The translations under genes were made by a program, and so were the position numbers. From Castanea sativa (lineage: Eukaryota > Streptophyta > Magnoliopsida > Fagales > Fagaceae), in the NCBI RefSeq assembly GCF_040712315.1, contig NC_134023.1, forward strand, positions 16,439,442-16,503,441: a stretch of DNA of 64,000 nucleotides. The letters run 5' to 3'. The notes under the pieces were generated by a model. That model was not told the origin of the DNA. It searched no databases and saw nothing but the letters and a program-made list of their open reading frames with translations. Below, piece after piece: positions 22,769-34,904 of the stretch; position 1 is the stretch's first letter, and the number at the start of each line of letters is the position of its first letter.

Positions 22769-23371
22769 AAGTATGATTACCCTTACCCGTGCAAGATAAT
22801 TGTAAAAAACCCCATGTGAGTAAAATACATCCAAGCACATGAGTGGTAGTGCATCTTGGAATACCAAGAGTTTTGCGCTACTTGATGGTTGTCACTCCAA
22901 TATTAGACATGACTTAGATCTTCATGATATTTACATAGCGAAAATTGAGTAATAACATTGAATTTTTTTGTCACCATGAAGATGTAGTAGAAAATCTCGC
23001 TGACTAAATAAGCATAAGTGCTGTGTTGGAGATTTACACCCTAGTTGTGCCAATTAACCAATTTTAAAGCTAAGTGAATCTAAGCAACCAATTAGGCTAA
23101 CATGATTTAAATCTAGGCTAAACAATTATACACCATACTGCAAAACATAAAGCAATAGAAATTAAACAATGCAGTGATATGGTGACGAGGAGAAAATCCT
23201 AGACAAGAAAAATTTTCCCAAGGCTTATCCCCCAACTCTAAGAAAAGAAATCCACTAAGATAAAATGGAAGTTTACAATAGATTTAACCCTAAATTTATT
23301 GCTACCAAATGTAGACTTACTAATGTGACCATGCGCAGCTCCAAAATTATGGACTCTCCTATTGTGGACTA

Positions 23372-23668
23372 TAAGAAACAACACTTTGATGAATATTATA
23401 AAGGTGCTGGTAAATCAACAGCAACAAGTGACGAAGTATCTAAAGGAATAGACTCCATCCAAATAGATAGTGCAAAAGATAAAAAAGCTCTCCTCTCCAA
23501 GGCATGTGCATCAACATTGCCTAGCCTAATAATATGAGAGAAAGAATAATTCAAAAGAGAACTAGCTAAAGTACGCGTATCACTAATTAAATGACAAAGA
23601 AGAAGAAAGATTGACCCCATTTTTAAAGAAGTCATAATGGTCTCCGAATCCGAATCACATTCAAAGGT
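23372..23668 (-). pseudogene. LINE 3' end (RNase H tail), antisense, in copy 3
   Basis: Paralogue of 19981-20286; the minus strand reads SHIIRLGNVDAHALERRA and WMESIPLDTSSLVAVDL. The A-run and about 40 flanking bases have been deleted (GTGGACTAT joins directly to AAGAAACAACAC). It shares its insertion with copy 2, so it predates the split of those copies. Confidence 0.88.
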
Positions 23669-23742
23669 TGTAACTAAATTTTGTCCTTTGAAATATACAT
23701 CAGTTCCAGTATCGAAGACTATTTCAAGTTTGAACACCTAAA

Positions 23743-23898
23743 GTGAATTTCAGTTAGCTCAACTGATAAAGTCTCTGATGGTTGAATAAAATATCTGAGG
23801 TTCAATCCCCACCTATACCAAAAACCCATTAGTGTCTTGGTCTAATAATAAAAAACATTATTAAAAGCGGACGCTATAGGTTAAAACTCTTTAAAAAA
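23743..23898 (+). mobile_element. tRNA-derived SINE, copy 3
   Basis: Same insertion as at 14006 and 20391, with left repeat AAGTTTGAACACCTAAA at 23726-23742 and a decayed right repeat AAATTAAACACCTAAA ending near 23915. Box A (GTTAGCTCAACTG) and box B (GAGGTTCAATCCCC) remain readable. Confidence 0.88.
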
Positions 23899-24573
23899 AA
23901 AATTAAACACCTAAAGAGAGTCAACTAAAATCTTTTCAGAACTATAAACTAGTGTTAAATAAAGGCAAACATGTGAAAAAGAAAACATAAAAAATATTGA
24001 GTAAAGAAACTTACCTCTGCTTTTGCCTCAAAGAGAGAAATAGACGGAGGGGAAAGGAAGACATTTGTTGATGTTTTGTTTTGGTAACTAGGTTGCCGTT
24101 CAAAAAAAATAAAGATATATGGTAATATCTAAATTTATGGATGGAAGTTATTGTACCTGTTTTATGGTAGAAGTGTTTTTTTTTTAATTCAAAATAAAGA
24201 AGAAAAAAAAAAAAATGAGTTAGTACTAAGGAACCCACAAATTTGAAAAAGAAGACAAAGTAATGGTTAAGACTTGATAGGTGGACTAACAGGAGTCATT
24301 TTCTCTCTCTTTTTTTTTTTTTTTTCTGTTAGGTGAGTCTCTCCCTTTTCTTTTTCTTTTTTTCAACGAGAATCGTTTTCTTTTCTCTTGGATTTTTGAA
24401 TCAAGGCTCAGATGCACTGGAACCTTCCAATAATGAGCTGGTAAGGAATGATTACTTGAAGAATTAGGGAAATATTGCCTTGTTGAGTTTTGGGTACTCT
24501 CTTCCTTTTTTAATTTTACGGTGAAAACTACATTTTCGTTCCTACATTTTCACGGGATTTTTACTTTAGTTCT

Positions 24574-25322
24574 TGTAAGTGCACAATTGCACCTGGACCC
24601 AAGAACAGTTATGGGCTCAGGCCCAATGAGCCTTAAACAATACGATTTGTAGAGTGTGGGCTTGAAACCTAGGTTAGAAATGGATGGGACTTAAATGACA
24701 AACCAAAGACTGCCAATACTTAGAAACAACAAGGAATATTGTAAATAGGTTTCCTCGGACGTAAGCCGAGAGCTGTTCTTATATTATATCCCTCTCTTTG
24801 TCTTTTTTCTTTTTAGGTTACAAAAAGTTCTGTCCCCTTTTCTGTCTTAAATTGCTCTTTAAATACTACTCTTTTGAATGCTCTGTACACGTGTTACCTC
24901 ATCTCCCCCTTAAACTAGATATTTCTTTTCTCAGTGCCTTTGAATAGTGACCAGAAGTTTCTCTTCCACTGTTCAGGTGTCACTTCCCCATAAATGCGGC
25001 CAAGGTGGTAGATGCAGGGTCTTTAATGTGGAGGTAGCAGCCTTTATCTTTGACTTTTCTTCAACACCGGTGCTTCTGGGGCGTTCTAGGGTTCACCCCT
25101 TTTTAACCATTGGTCTTGAACGTGTCATTCCCCAACCTTTACTATGAAATCCCGAGTTCTTCAACATTTATCCGAGGATAAGGTCACCCTCGGCTGGATC
25201 TTCGGATCCTCGGCGCATGGGCCGACGCCGTACTAACAATTTCTAAACCCGAGATCAGGTCGGCCTTCCTTAACGCGGCCCACCAGGCCCACGTTCCCAT
25301 CGGGATCTTTTTGCCCCCCACA
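24574..25322 (-). repeat. Gypsy 3' LTR (in element orientation)
   Basis: Plus-strand sequence begins TGTAAGTGCACAATTGC and ends TTGCCCCCCACA. It includes a TCCGAGG/CCTCGG-rich stretch near 25170-25215. The short open frame at 24947-25147 inside it is repeated in the other LTR and is not a gene. Confidence 0.97.
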
Positions 25323-25335
25323 ATAGCCCCTCAAA
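25323..25335 (-). promoter_or_regulatory. Gypsy polypurine tract
   Basis: On the minus strand TTTTGAGGGGCTAT lies directly before the LTR start TGTGGGGGGC, as expected for the plus-strand primer of a gypsy element. Confidence 0.8.
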
Positions 25336-25833
25336 ACTCTAATTTTCAACGTCCGAGGAGAAAAATAGGGTTTTGATCCGACGAGAACCTTCTCCAATCA
25401 CTTTGTGAGTAATGGCACGTGTGGAAATCGTTTCACGTCCCAGAAGATGCCATTTGGCGGTTTTATTTTGAACAACGCGCGTATTCAATACTGATAGTTA
25501 CATTTTTTCCCTCACGTTCAACGGTGAGATGGACATCCAACGGCCCACATCACCCCACGAAATTTTAGGCGGGACAAACATAATTTCAAGGCCGCCTTTT
25601 CGCACGTCGTGACGCTTCGGGAACCTGCGCCTTCATTTAAGTCTTCAGGGATCAATCCCATCAAAACAACAACAATTATTCTTTACCAGCAGAAAACCGT
25701 GGAAACACAATACCTTCAACTTTGTAAGTTCTTGCTCTCTCTCTATTCTTAACCCTTTCTCCTCGGATACGGTCCTCGAGTACATCTTCGTAAACACCCT
25801 CCACTTTAGAGTTTAACCTTTCGTTCTTTTCTA

Positions 25834-28366
25834 ATGGGTAAGTTTAAATGTCTAGTTGATTCCGCCGTGGGATGGAAGGCTTTAGAGCCAAATACCATAT
25901 TCCGGCGACGTAGGATTAGAATATTGCTCGGCAGAATACTGTGGCGGTTCTAAGAAGGAGGGAGAGGTTATCATTCCTATGATAGCCTTCATAGAGGGTG
26001 GGATGACCCTTCCAATGAAACCCGTAATGAGGGAGTACCTTCGCAACCACCGGTTGTGTCCCGATCAATGCCTCCCAAACGTTTTTAGAGTTCTAGGTAG
26101 CGTAGATGCTCTAAACGAGCAAATGGGTTTAAACCTCACATGGCACGATGTCGTGTTTCTATATGAGTCCCATAAACTTTCTAAGGTAGGTTATTATATT
26201 AAATCTCGGCAGCACCGTTAGACTAATCTCCTGTCTGCCCAAGTCAAACAAAGGCATGAAGGACGACTACTTGATCGTGTCTGGGAACTGGCACAACGGC
26301 CTCCAACGCCGGTTCGGTGGGAGATCCGGGTGCGATGCCGTAGGATTAATCTTCCCACGAAACACAACTTCTCGCACACACGAAAAGCGTATTCATACTT
26401 GCTTAAATTTGTTAAACATCTATGTAAATCGACCAAGTTTGTTTGTATTGATGTCTTTTTTGCGAGATAAGCAACACGTGCGTCCTAGTACGAGTCTTGT
26501 AACGTCGCGGATCTAAGCCGGGTACTTCGCTCACGAGGTGTTCGTTAGTGAAGACCTACAACTCGGGCTGCTCACCTTATTCTTGGGTACACCCCCATTT
26601 CCAAAGACTTCCGGGAGATAGAGAACGCCATAATTGCGGGCGACCGAAGACGAAAGAGGATAAATGTAGCTCGGCCCCACTTTTTGGACGACCGTGACCT
26701 CCCGAGACGCTCCTAACACCATTTTGTACAACCGGCCGATAGCGGCAAGTCCCCCTCGCCGTGCACTCACAAGCAAGCTTGTCGTTCCGTAAGAGCGAGT
26801 GTCTTCTTCACACACACTTGACGACGAGATAGACCAATTCCATCTCGAAGACACCGAGAGACCTCGCGGAAACCGGTTTGTGGTACTTTCCGACGAGGAG
26901 GAAGAAGCCACGGGCTTCTGAATCGCAGGGTTTGTAGTTGCCCTTCCCGAGGACGAATTTGAAGAAGACATGGGAAGAATGGAGGGCCTCCTCACGAATA
27001 GGGCTGCTAAGGTTGCAGAAAAGAAGAAAACGGGGACGTCCCAAGTTCCCCCAGCTTTACCTCCTCCTCCTCCTCCAGCTGAGCCAAAACTGCCAGCCGA
27101 GGATCCCAAGAAGAAGAGGAAGGGGGATAATGAGGGGACAATTAATAAAGACCCCAAGAAACCACGCCAACAACTCCCACCGGCCCAGCAGCAGAAGCTG
27201 GACAAGGGCAAGGGTAGAGCCCGTTCAGTTGAACCCGGGGAAATCAGGGATGAGGCTGTAGTGCGCCGAGCACCGACCGCCTGGTCCCCCGATCTAAGAC
27301 TGGACGGCGCTCCCATCTCCTGCCAGTCCAGTATAAGGGCAGTTCAACAAGGCCATGCCCACCACCTGGCCGAGGTCTTGGAACGCCTCGCACGTCGCCC
27401 AAAGACATGGAGACTTTGGAAAAGATGGGCCGGCCACAACTATTTCTCTCCGAAAAGAGACTTAGCGGCCGGTAAGTTTTTCTCCTTTTTAGGTAGATTC
27501 CACTTTTGATAATATTTATAGATAAGTTTATTTTTCATTATTCCTAACTCCATCATACTTTGTTACAGGCTATTCAGGAGGTCTTTGTAGCTGAAAAGTT
27601 TATTGAAGACGCTCGGAAAGTAGCCAGAACTGAGCTCGAAATTAGGATGGAGATGGGCGAAGTCCTTTGGTACGGCCCTTGCCGAGAACGAGAAGTCGAC
27701 CTCGGAGGTGGCGATCTGAGAGAGAGAAAAATGGGGTCGAGTCAAACTTGAAGACCATGAAGACCCGAGATAGAAGGAAGCGCAAGCTCTTCATGAAAGA
27801 GATGAAGAACTCTCTCCCAAAGGAGTGCTCGGATCACGAAGAAGCAATCGGCTCGATGAAGGAAGAAGCCCGCTCCTTCAAACTCTCTCTTCGAGTGCCA
27901 AGCGAGCAAGTTTCGATGAAGGGGTCGCGGCCACGGAGGAGCAACGACAGAGGAGTTCGCGGCTCTGTGCCGTGAATCTTGTCAAAAAGTATGGGGGAAG
28001 CTTTAAACGTAGCAAGGGAGTTCCCCAATCTTCGGATTTGAGGAAGTCCGAGAACGTTTGGCTTCCCCTAGAAATACGGAGATTGAAGAGGCTCTACTGT
28101 TACTCCCACCCCCGAGTCAACTCTTCCGCTGGTACCTCCGTGGTCCCCACGGCAAATTCTGATCCTACGAGAACCTTCGGTTCCAATAAAGAAAAAGGAA
28201 GGAGGAGTGGATGCGAGAGAAGGACTTGAACCGGACGAGTGGAACCCAACGTCCTTCCAACAAAGACGGCGGATAAAGGAAAGCGAGGTTATGACTCCTT
28301 TTGAGGCTGGAGTTGAAAAGACCGAGGGTACTAGTACCTCTCGGCAAGATCCTCCTCCAACGGCTT
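25834..28366 (+). pseudogene. Tat-lineage antisense ORF (aORF), frameshifted
   Basis: This region runs opposite to gag-pol, between integrase and the 3' LTR, where several Tat elements carry an extra antisense ORF of unknown function. It opens with MGKFKCLVDSAVG (25834). It then reads EGEVIIPMIAFIEGG in a second frame from about 25935 and continues through NHRLCPDQCLPNVFRVLGSV to 26221. Further pieces follow: a proline- and lysine-rich segment (PPALPPPPPPAEP, KKKRKG) at 26970-27509, an intron-like gap near 27470-27570, and a charged, probably helical segment near 27570-27960. It fades near DPPPTA at 28366. Several frameshifts and stops break it. The role of aORF products is not established. 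Confidence 0.75.
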
Positions 28367-28673
28367 AGGACTTAGCTTAGGGCTTCTCTTTTCCATTCTT
28401 TTTTTGTTTTTGAATTATATATTGTAATGCATATTCAAGCGATTAATGAAGAACGATTTCGTTTACTTTTCACTTGGATTGTGTCTTGCTTTTACTTTAT
28501 TCTTTTTGTACTTATTATAAAAGTTTCCCATTAAGTCATATCAAAAGTTTCTCGGAGTATAAAAATCTAACTCCAAGATTGCACAATCATAACTTCCACA
28601 TAATCATGCGTATATTATTAAAGATTTAATACAAGGTGACATGGTTAATTCATTTGAATAATGCCTCGATTAA

Positions 28674-28868
28674 GAAGAAGAGAGGGCCTCATAAGAAGAA
28701 GAGAGGGCCTCGTATAACGATTAAACCCTTGTAATGCATAGCTCTGTTTCTAGTAAGATGTAAGAGCCGAGGACCATTCCTTACACAATCGAAGTTAACT
28801 TTACGATTTGAGTTAATAAACGGATAACGTATTAACATCCGGACACAATCGAAGTTAACTTTAATCAA
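28674..28868. repeat. Short tandem duplications in the gypsy 3' region
   Basis: A unit of about 22 bases (AAGAAGAGAGGGCCTC) occurs twice at 28674-28712. The phrase ACACAATCGAAGTTAACTTTA occurs near 28784 and again near 28846. They sit beside the 148-base array and are part of the same hypervariable region. Confidence 0.75.
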
Positions 28869-28919
28869 AGCCGTAGTCCGAAGATAAATATTAAGCAATC
28901 TTTCGTTTAATTCTTAAAA

Positions 28920-29519
28920 ATTGTAAGCGTAAATGTTAATTTTCCTAATGTAGGAGGTCGAAGACCCGGCATAACTAAGGTTACATTTTAACAAATGACA
29001 AGACATCAATTTCCACAAGGTTTGTGATCCGAGGACCGCACTTAACCAAGTTTCTGTTTGATTCTTAAAAATTATCACTTCAAATGTTAATTTTACCAAA
29101 GTAGGAGGTCCGAAGACCCGGCATAACTAAGGTTGTTTAACAAATGACAAGACATCAATTTCCACAAGGTTTGTGATCCGAGGACGCACTTAACCAAGTT
29201 TGTTTGATTCTTAAAAATTATCACTTCAAATGTTAATTTTCCCAAAGTAGGAGGTCCGAAGACCCGCATAACTAAGGTTACGTTTAACAAATGACAAGAC
29301 ATCAATTTTCACAAGGTTTGTGATCCGAGGACTGCACTTAACCAAGTTTGTTTGATTCTTAAAAATTATCACTTCAAATGTTAATTTTCCCAAAGTAGGA
29401 GGTCCGAAGACCCGGCATAACTAAGGTTACATTTAACAAATGACAAGACATCAATTTCCACAAGGTTTGTGATCCGAGGACTGCACTTAACCAAGTTTGT
29501 TTGATTCTTAAAAATTATC
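28920..29519. repeat. About 148-base tandem array, four units, inside the Tat element
   Basis: Units start at AAATGTTAATTTT at 28931, 29082, 29228 and 29376 (spacing 151, 146, 148). They share GGAGGTCCGAAGACCCGG, ACAAATGACAAGACATCAAT and GATCCGAGGAC. Units differ mainly by one- to three-base indels. No coding frame is present. Tat elements are known to generate such arrays in the region between coding sequence and 3' LTR. Confidence 0.95.
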
Positions 29520-29660
29520 AACGCGAGCATCGAGCTACTCATAACTTTGAAAAACAAGCCGAGAAAAGCTCATTTTATTAATAATAATACCTTCTAAGAT
29601 TATTTACATTCCATGGACGTGGTACAATCCGTTCGTCTAGATCGGCTAGCCTATATGACC

Positions 29661-30814
29661 CTATGCACCTCTTGAAACAATGCAATAGGGGCCTTCCCGA
29701 TTAGGTCCCGGCTTACCCCAAGCCGGGTTCTTAGAAGCGCCTACAACTTTCCTTAACACAAGATCACCAAGTGCAAGTGGTCTTAGCTTCACATGGGCAT
29801 CATATCCTCGTTTTAGCTTCTGCTGATAATAGGCCATCTGGACCATAGCTGCCTCACGCCGTTCCTCAAGTAAATCAAGATCTTTCTCTAGAAGTCCCTC
29901 GTTATTCTCTGGGCTAAAAGAACTTGTCTTTAGAGTAGGAAAACCAGATTCCAAAGGTATCACCGCCTCGGCTCCATAAGTCATAGAGAATGGCGTTTCT
30001 CCAGTGGATCTGCGCGGTGTGGTCCGATACGTCCACAGGACATGAGGGAGCTCCTCTACCCATCTACCTTTCGCATCGTCCAACCTCTTCTTGAGCCCGT
30101 TAACTATAACCTTGTTAACGGCCTCGGCTTGTCCATTTCCCTGAGGATAAACAGGGGTGGAATATCTGTTTATGATACCCATGTCACCACAATACTTCCT
30201 AAAAGCCTTACTATCGAACTGGGCACCATTGTCAGAGATGAGTGTGTGTGGTACACCAAATCTAGTAACGATGTTTTTCCATATGAATTTCTTCGAATCG
30301 ACATCTCGGATATTGGCTAAGGGCTCGGCTTGAAACCCATTTAGTGAAGTAGTCTCGTTCCCACCGGCAACCATCTTTTGTTGCCAACGGCCCTCGGAAA
30401 TGGCCTACAATGTCCAAGCCCAGTTGTGCGAAAAGGCCAAGGGCGGAGAGGTTAAGAACCCCTCCCGGATTTGGTGGATATTAGGGGGCGAACCCTCGAC
30501 ATTGATCGCATTTTCTAGCATAGTCACGAGCTTCCCTCTCGCATATTAGGCCACCAATAACCTGCGTCGGGCTCTACATGGGCTAAAGACCTTCCCCCGA
30601 TGTGGCTCCCACAAATTCCCTCATGCAATTCCTCCCGGTAATGTCTCTGTTGATTCGGGGTGCACACATAACAAATACGGTCTGAGAAGGATCGTTTGTA
30701 CGGCTTTCCGGTCCTCGGACAACCGAAACGCGGCGCCTTTCGACGTATCTTTTCTGCTTCAACCTTGGCCTCGGGGAGAATGTCATTTTTAAGAAAAGAT
30801 ATGATCGAATCCAT
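29661..30814 (-). pseudogene. Gypsy integrase, fragmented
   Basis: The N-terminal zinc region is seen in 30814-30524 (HYREELHEGICGSHIGGRSL ... GYWWPNM). The core follows in 30374-29661: FIWKNIVTRFGVPHTLISDN with the second catalytic Asp, YSTPVYPQGNGQAEAVNKV with the catalytic Glu, and the C-terminal WVEELPHVLWTYRTTPRRS and LALGDLVLRKVVGASKNPA. The first catalytic Asp region between them is scrambled by frameshifts. The open part from 30374 is the longest intact stretch of the element. It would join cDNA to host DNA if complete. Confidence 0.92.
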
Positions 30815-30876
30815 CCAACTAGGACCGGCCTTATTAGATGGATGCGAGGTGCGTTAGCGGCCTACAAGAGAAGGTT

Positions 30877-31741
30877 CTACCAAATCTTGAACGAGGATAA
30901 CCCTTGGTAACCCTTGAGCGAGGACGTTGCCAAAGTGGCCAAGGAGTACGCATGAGTGTTTCCACTCCTAGAAACGTGAGCTAAGGAAAAGGAGTCGAAT
31001 TCGGCTGGCGTTTGACTGGGCCAAATATTCCCGTGCAGGGTCTCTAGCCTCCATGGTTCCCATGACACGGCCGACCACTAACCGAGAGTCCGAGAACACG
31101 TGGATTTCCTTGCCACCCATCTTATGTACCATTTGCATGCCTACCAAGACGCTTCATACTCGGCCTCGTTATTAGTAGCCGAGAAGGCCAATCTCAAAGA
31201 TTTTCGAAGACAATTCCTTCGGGGGACATTAGAACAAGTCCAACACCGGACCCTCTTTGATTAGCAGCCCCATCCACATGAACTCTCCGGCCAGGGGCGA
31301 TACGTACGTGATCACACCAATCGATTTCTCGCCCGTGTGTGCTTCTTTTGAAGTTTCTTCTATCAATGGTTCGGTAAACTCGCCACCAAATCTGCGAGGA
31401 CTGTCCCCTTTACCGATGTGCGAGGGCCTGTATTTAACATCAAAGGCTCCCAAAATGGTTCCCCATTTTGCCACCTGCAGAGTAATCGGCACTACGCAAC
31501 ACGGCCTTAAGAGGCAAGGAGCAAGACAACCACGGTATGAGATTGGAAATAATGAGGAAGTTTGCACGTGGCGTGGACTACGGCGAAGTGCTTTTTCCAA
31601 GGGCGGATAGCGCACCTCGGCCTCATTCAAGGACTTACTAACGTAGTAGATCGGTCTCTGTACCCGGCTTTCATTCCTTATAAGGACTAAGCTCACCGCG
31701 TGAATAGCCACGGCCGGATAAGCGAATAGAACCTCGTCCAC
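30877..31741 (-). pseudogene. Gypsy RNase H regions, fragmented
   Basis: 31741-31229 reads LVLIRNESRVQRPIYYVSKS and EAEVRYPPLEKA, the reverse-transcriptase-linked RNase H of a gypsy element, followed by frame-shifted sequence and KYRPSHIGKGDSP. 31068-30877 reads ETLHGNIWPSQTP and SLAHVSRSGNTHAYSLATLA, the second RNase H-like (aRNH) tail usual in Tat elements. The two RNase H-like pieces support the Tat assignment, but both are broken. Confidence 0.8.
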
Positions 31742-31915
31742 TTCGGGGCGAGATAAAATAGGTGGCCGAGAAAGATATTGCTTAAGGCGTTGGAAAAGCT
31801 AATTCGCGATCTTCGGTCCATTGAAACCCTTTCCACTCGTGCAACAAGCGAAAGAAAGGATGACACCGATCTGGCGACCGAGAAATAAATCTATTCAACG
31901 CGGCAATCATTCTAG

Positions 31916-32460
31916 TCAATTTCTCGAATCTCTTTTGGGTTCCTGGCGGTACAAATTACGAATAGCCTTAACTTGCCTTGGGTTTACCTCTATGCCCCTA
32001 TGAGTAATCATAAATCCCAAGAACTTCCCAGATCCTACGCCAAACGAACACTTAGAGGCGTTAAGGCGCAATTTATACTTCCTTAGCACTCGGAATGTGT
32101 CGGCCGGATCATCATGTGTGAAGGTCACCGTCTTACTCTTCACGACCATATCATCCACGTACACTTCGATGGTTTTCCCCCGATTCTTGTTCAAACATTC
32201 GGGTCATCATTCTTTGATAAGTAGCCCCGGCATTTTTTAATCCAAATGGCATGACCTTATAATGATAGTTCCCGGTTGGCGTAATGAACGCGGTTTTCTC
32301 CCTGATCCTCTAACGCCAAGGGAATTTGATGGTAACCCCGGAAGGCGTCCAAGAAACTCATCCGAGGATGTCCAACGGTAGCATCTACCGGTTGATCAAT
32401 CCGTGGCATTGGGAACGAATCTTTAGGACAGGCCTTGTTCGGATACGCCAAAGTCCACAC
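31916..32460 (-). pseudogene. Gypsy reverse transcriptase, fragmented
   Basis: 32460-32257 reads NKACPKDSFPMPRIDQPVDA and MSFLDAFRGYHQIPLAL (first catalytic Asp in FLDAF). 32194-31916 reads [13 protein letters not shown] (catalytic YVDD) and LNASKCSFGVGSGKFLGFMI. The two parts are in different frames. The enzyme core is recognisable, but no continuous product is possible. Confidence 0.93.
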
Positions 32461-32499
32461 ATACTCTCACTTGCCGTTCTTCTTCTTAACAACAGCAGT

Positions 32500-33900
32500 A
32501 TGGGCCAACCATTCGGGGTAGAAAACCTCTTTGATAGCCCCCGCCCTTTTGAGTTTAAGAACCTCTTCCTTCACGCCTCGGAATGTTCTCGGGAAGATCG
32601 CCGAGGTGGTGCCTCCTCGGAACAATGGCGGGATTGACGTTTAAACGATGACAAATAAAGTTCGGATCTACGCCTGAGCCTCATAGGGGTCCCACGCAAA
32701 GACATCTAAATTATCTTTCGAAATTCCAACAACTCCATCTTCTCTTGGTGTGGCAAAAGTATGCCAATTTGGAAAAACCTCTCGGATCATCCGTTATTAT
32801 AAACTTCTCTAACTCCTCGCAAATAGCCTCGTCTCCCACCATCGCCCCGGGTGCCTCCGAGGCGTTAATGTCTATGACTCCTGGATGGGCAAGGTTGATG
32901 ACTCAATTTCGACGACGAAGCACCGCAGCGGATATGCACTTTGCCCTAGCCACTACTGGTCGAGAATTTCCTCAACGTGCTCCCCAGGGGAATTTCACCT
33001 TAACATGTAAGGTAGAGGAGACGGCTCCCAAGGCGTGTAACCATGGCTGGCGAGGATGGCTGTATATGGAGAGTACGCGTCAACCACAATGAAATCTACC
33101 TCAACCGTTTCGATCGGATTGAACGGGTAAACGGATACGTCACTTCGGCATAACGGCCACTTCCTTCGAAGCTTATAAGTGGGGAGTCATAAGGGGTTAA
33201 ATCTTCCAACTCCAATCTCGGCCCTTTAAATAGATCGGGGTACATGATATCGCACCGCCGCCCGGTCTATCATCACCCTCCTCACATCATAGTTCCCTAT
33301 TCGAGGGTAACCACGAAGAGCATCGTCATGGGGTTTGGATAGTCCCTACCTTATCTTCCTCGGAGAAACCGCCGAAGAGTAAAGTGCTCTTTAATCTCTT
33401 CGGCTTGCTACCCACATCCTCGGCCCGCGGATGGGAAACCGTCATAACCCTAGTGGGACCCAGGCCGGTCCTACCGGGTGCGGCGAAGATAACATTAATT
33501 GTTCCCAGTCTTGGCGAGATGAACCGTTCCTCGATTGTTTGAACCAACTCGGCAGTGACCTGCCGGTGGGGGTGGCACAATCTTGCTTTAACTTTCCCTC
33601 ACCACGAGCCGCTCTAGATGGTTCCACGAGTCCGACGATTCTCGGTAGTGTGGCCCACATGATGGTGCGACGAGAAAAGGTTTTGATTTCTTCTAGCGGG
33701 GTCCACTTGCCATCTTGCGGCCATCGAAGAAGGGTTCTTTACGAACTTTTTCTAATAAGCTGATGCCTTGGTTCTCGGACACGATTTACAACGAGGTCGC
33801 CGAGCCGGATTTTCCGAAGTAATCCCTCCTCGGCTTGTTGTGATATCTGTCCGACCTGGAATCCCTTCTCTCACTGCGGATAACCTTCTCCTTTCCTTTC
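32500..33900 (-). pseudogene. Gypsy protease and linker region, heavily frameshifted
   Basis: This lies between gag and reverse transcriptase, where protease is expected. Short protein-like runs in alternating frames are visible, such as MTVSHPRAEDVGSKPKRLK near 33440-33400. I could not place an unambiguous protease active site, so the call rests on position. Confidence 0.55.
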
Positions 33901-33920
33901 CCTACTTTCTTGGTCTTCCT

Positions 33921-34860
33921 CTACCCTCTTATATTCATCGATACGATCCATAAGACGGCGTACACGCGTACGGGCTTTTTCGTCAAAGACTTTCTCGGGT
34001 CGTGATCGGTAGGGAGGCCCACCTTAAAGGTATTAAGCGCCACCTCATCAAAGTCGCCGTCTATTTCATTGAACATCTCCGGTATCGGTCGGAGTATGCT
34101 TTCGGTGTCTCCTTCCTTCATGGCCATGGATAGCAACGAGTCCAATGGCCGAGGGACTCGCTACACGTAATGAACCGCGAAGCAAATGCCACTAGTTAGC
34201 TCCCCAAATGAGCCTACGGATCTGATTTGAGACCATTAAACCATCTCGCATAGCCACAGGTCCCAAGCTAGAGGGAAGACTTTACACATCAAAGTCTCGT
34301 TGTGAGAGTGCCGCCATCCTCTGGTTGAAGTGACTCACGTGCTCCACCGGGTCAGTCCGGCCATTATAGATGGTAAACGTGGGCTGGGTGAACCTTCTAG
34401 GAAGCCTCCCCCTCTCAATCCTCCGTGAAAACGGAGATTTAGAGAGTTGGTGCAACGCCCTACTCATGGTATCGTTACCTAAGCCCCTAGAACGAAACTT
34501 CTTACGTCTGCATGTTGGTTGATCGTCTTCTTCACCGGAGGATGTTGCGCTGGTGGGGGAACACGACCTTGAACTGTACCCAACTCCCCTATCCTTCTCT
34601 GAGGAAGAACTAGACGAGGACGGGGAAACCTTACGCTTCGCGTGACGTAACTTCCTCTTTAAACGATTAATTTCCCTCTACATGGATTTAGAACCCTCAT
34701 CGTGAGTAGTACTACCTCCTCCATGAGTATGGCTAGTGCCTGGGTATTCCGTATGGACGCTTCCCTCACGATCCCTACGATGTTCAAGACGTTCAAAGTG
34801 ATCTTCCGGTTGTGATCCTTGTGACTCTGCATGGTGAGAGCCTAAGCACATACATAATAT
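33921..34860 (-). pseudogene. Gypsy Tat-type gag, fragmented
   Basis: The leader is Ser/Arg-rich with a run of acidic and serine residues (34690-34500 region), then MSRALHQLSKSPFSRRIERG and PRRFTQPTFTIYNGRTDPVE with HVSHFNQRMA in 34467-34282. A later part at 34145-33921 reads FNEIDGDFDEVALNTFKVGL. This is the Retrotrans_gag pattern of Tat elements. A stop near 34678 and several frameshifts break it. The leader starts within about 50 bases of the primer binding site. Confidence 0.88.
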
Positions 34861-34884
34861 CCCTACCTCTTCTAGACTAGACTT

Positions 34885-34902
34885 CCCACGGAGACGGCGC
34901 CA
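34885..34902 (-). promoter_or_regulatory. Gypsy primer binding site
   Basis: On the minus strand TGGCGCCGTCTCCGTGGG lies two bases inside the LTR. The opening TGGCGCCGT matches the primer sites of many plant gypsy elements (tRNA-Asp-like 3' end); the exact tRNA is not certain. Confidence 0.85.
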
Positions 34903-34904
34903 AT

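Larger units (their letters stand above)
22769..24510. repeat. Duplicated segment copy 3, left part
   Basis: Starts abruptly at AAGTATGATTACCCTTACCC, equivalent to 19361 in copy 2, so the copies 2 and 3 are offset by about 3.4 kb. It shares the SINE and the antisense LINE tail with copy 2. It is interrupted at 24519 by the Mutator-like element and continues at 37430. Confidence 0.85.

Noticed and set aside
24947..25147. Open frame on the plus strand, repeated at 35274-35474
   Set aside because: It lies inside both gypsy LTRs and has no protein-like pattern; its repetition only reflects LTR identity.
26531..27316. Long minus-strand frame of 261 codons in the gypsy 3' region
   Set aside because: Ser/Gly-rich composition without domains; it is the shadow of the proline/lysine-rich plus-strand aORF region.
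28920..29519. CRISPR-like array
   Set aside because: Plant nuclear DNA, and the units are contiguous 148-base repeats without unique spacers: an ordinary tandem array in a retrotransposon.
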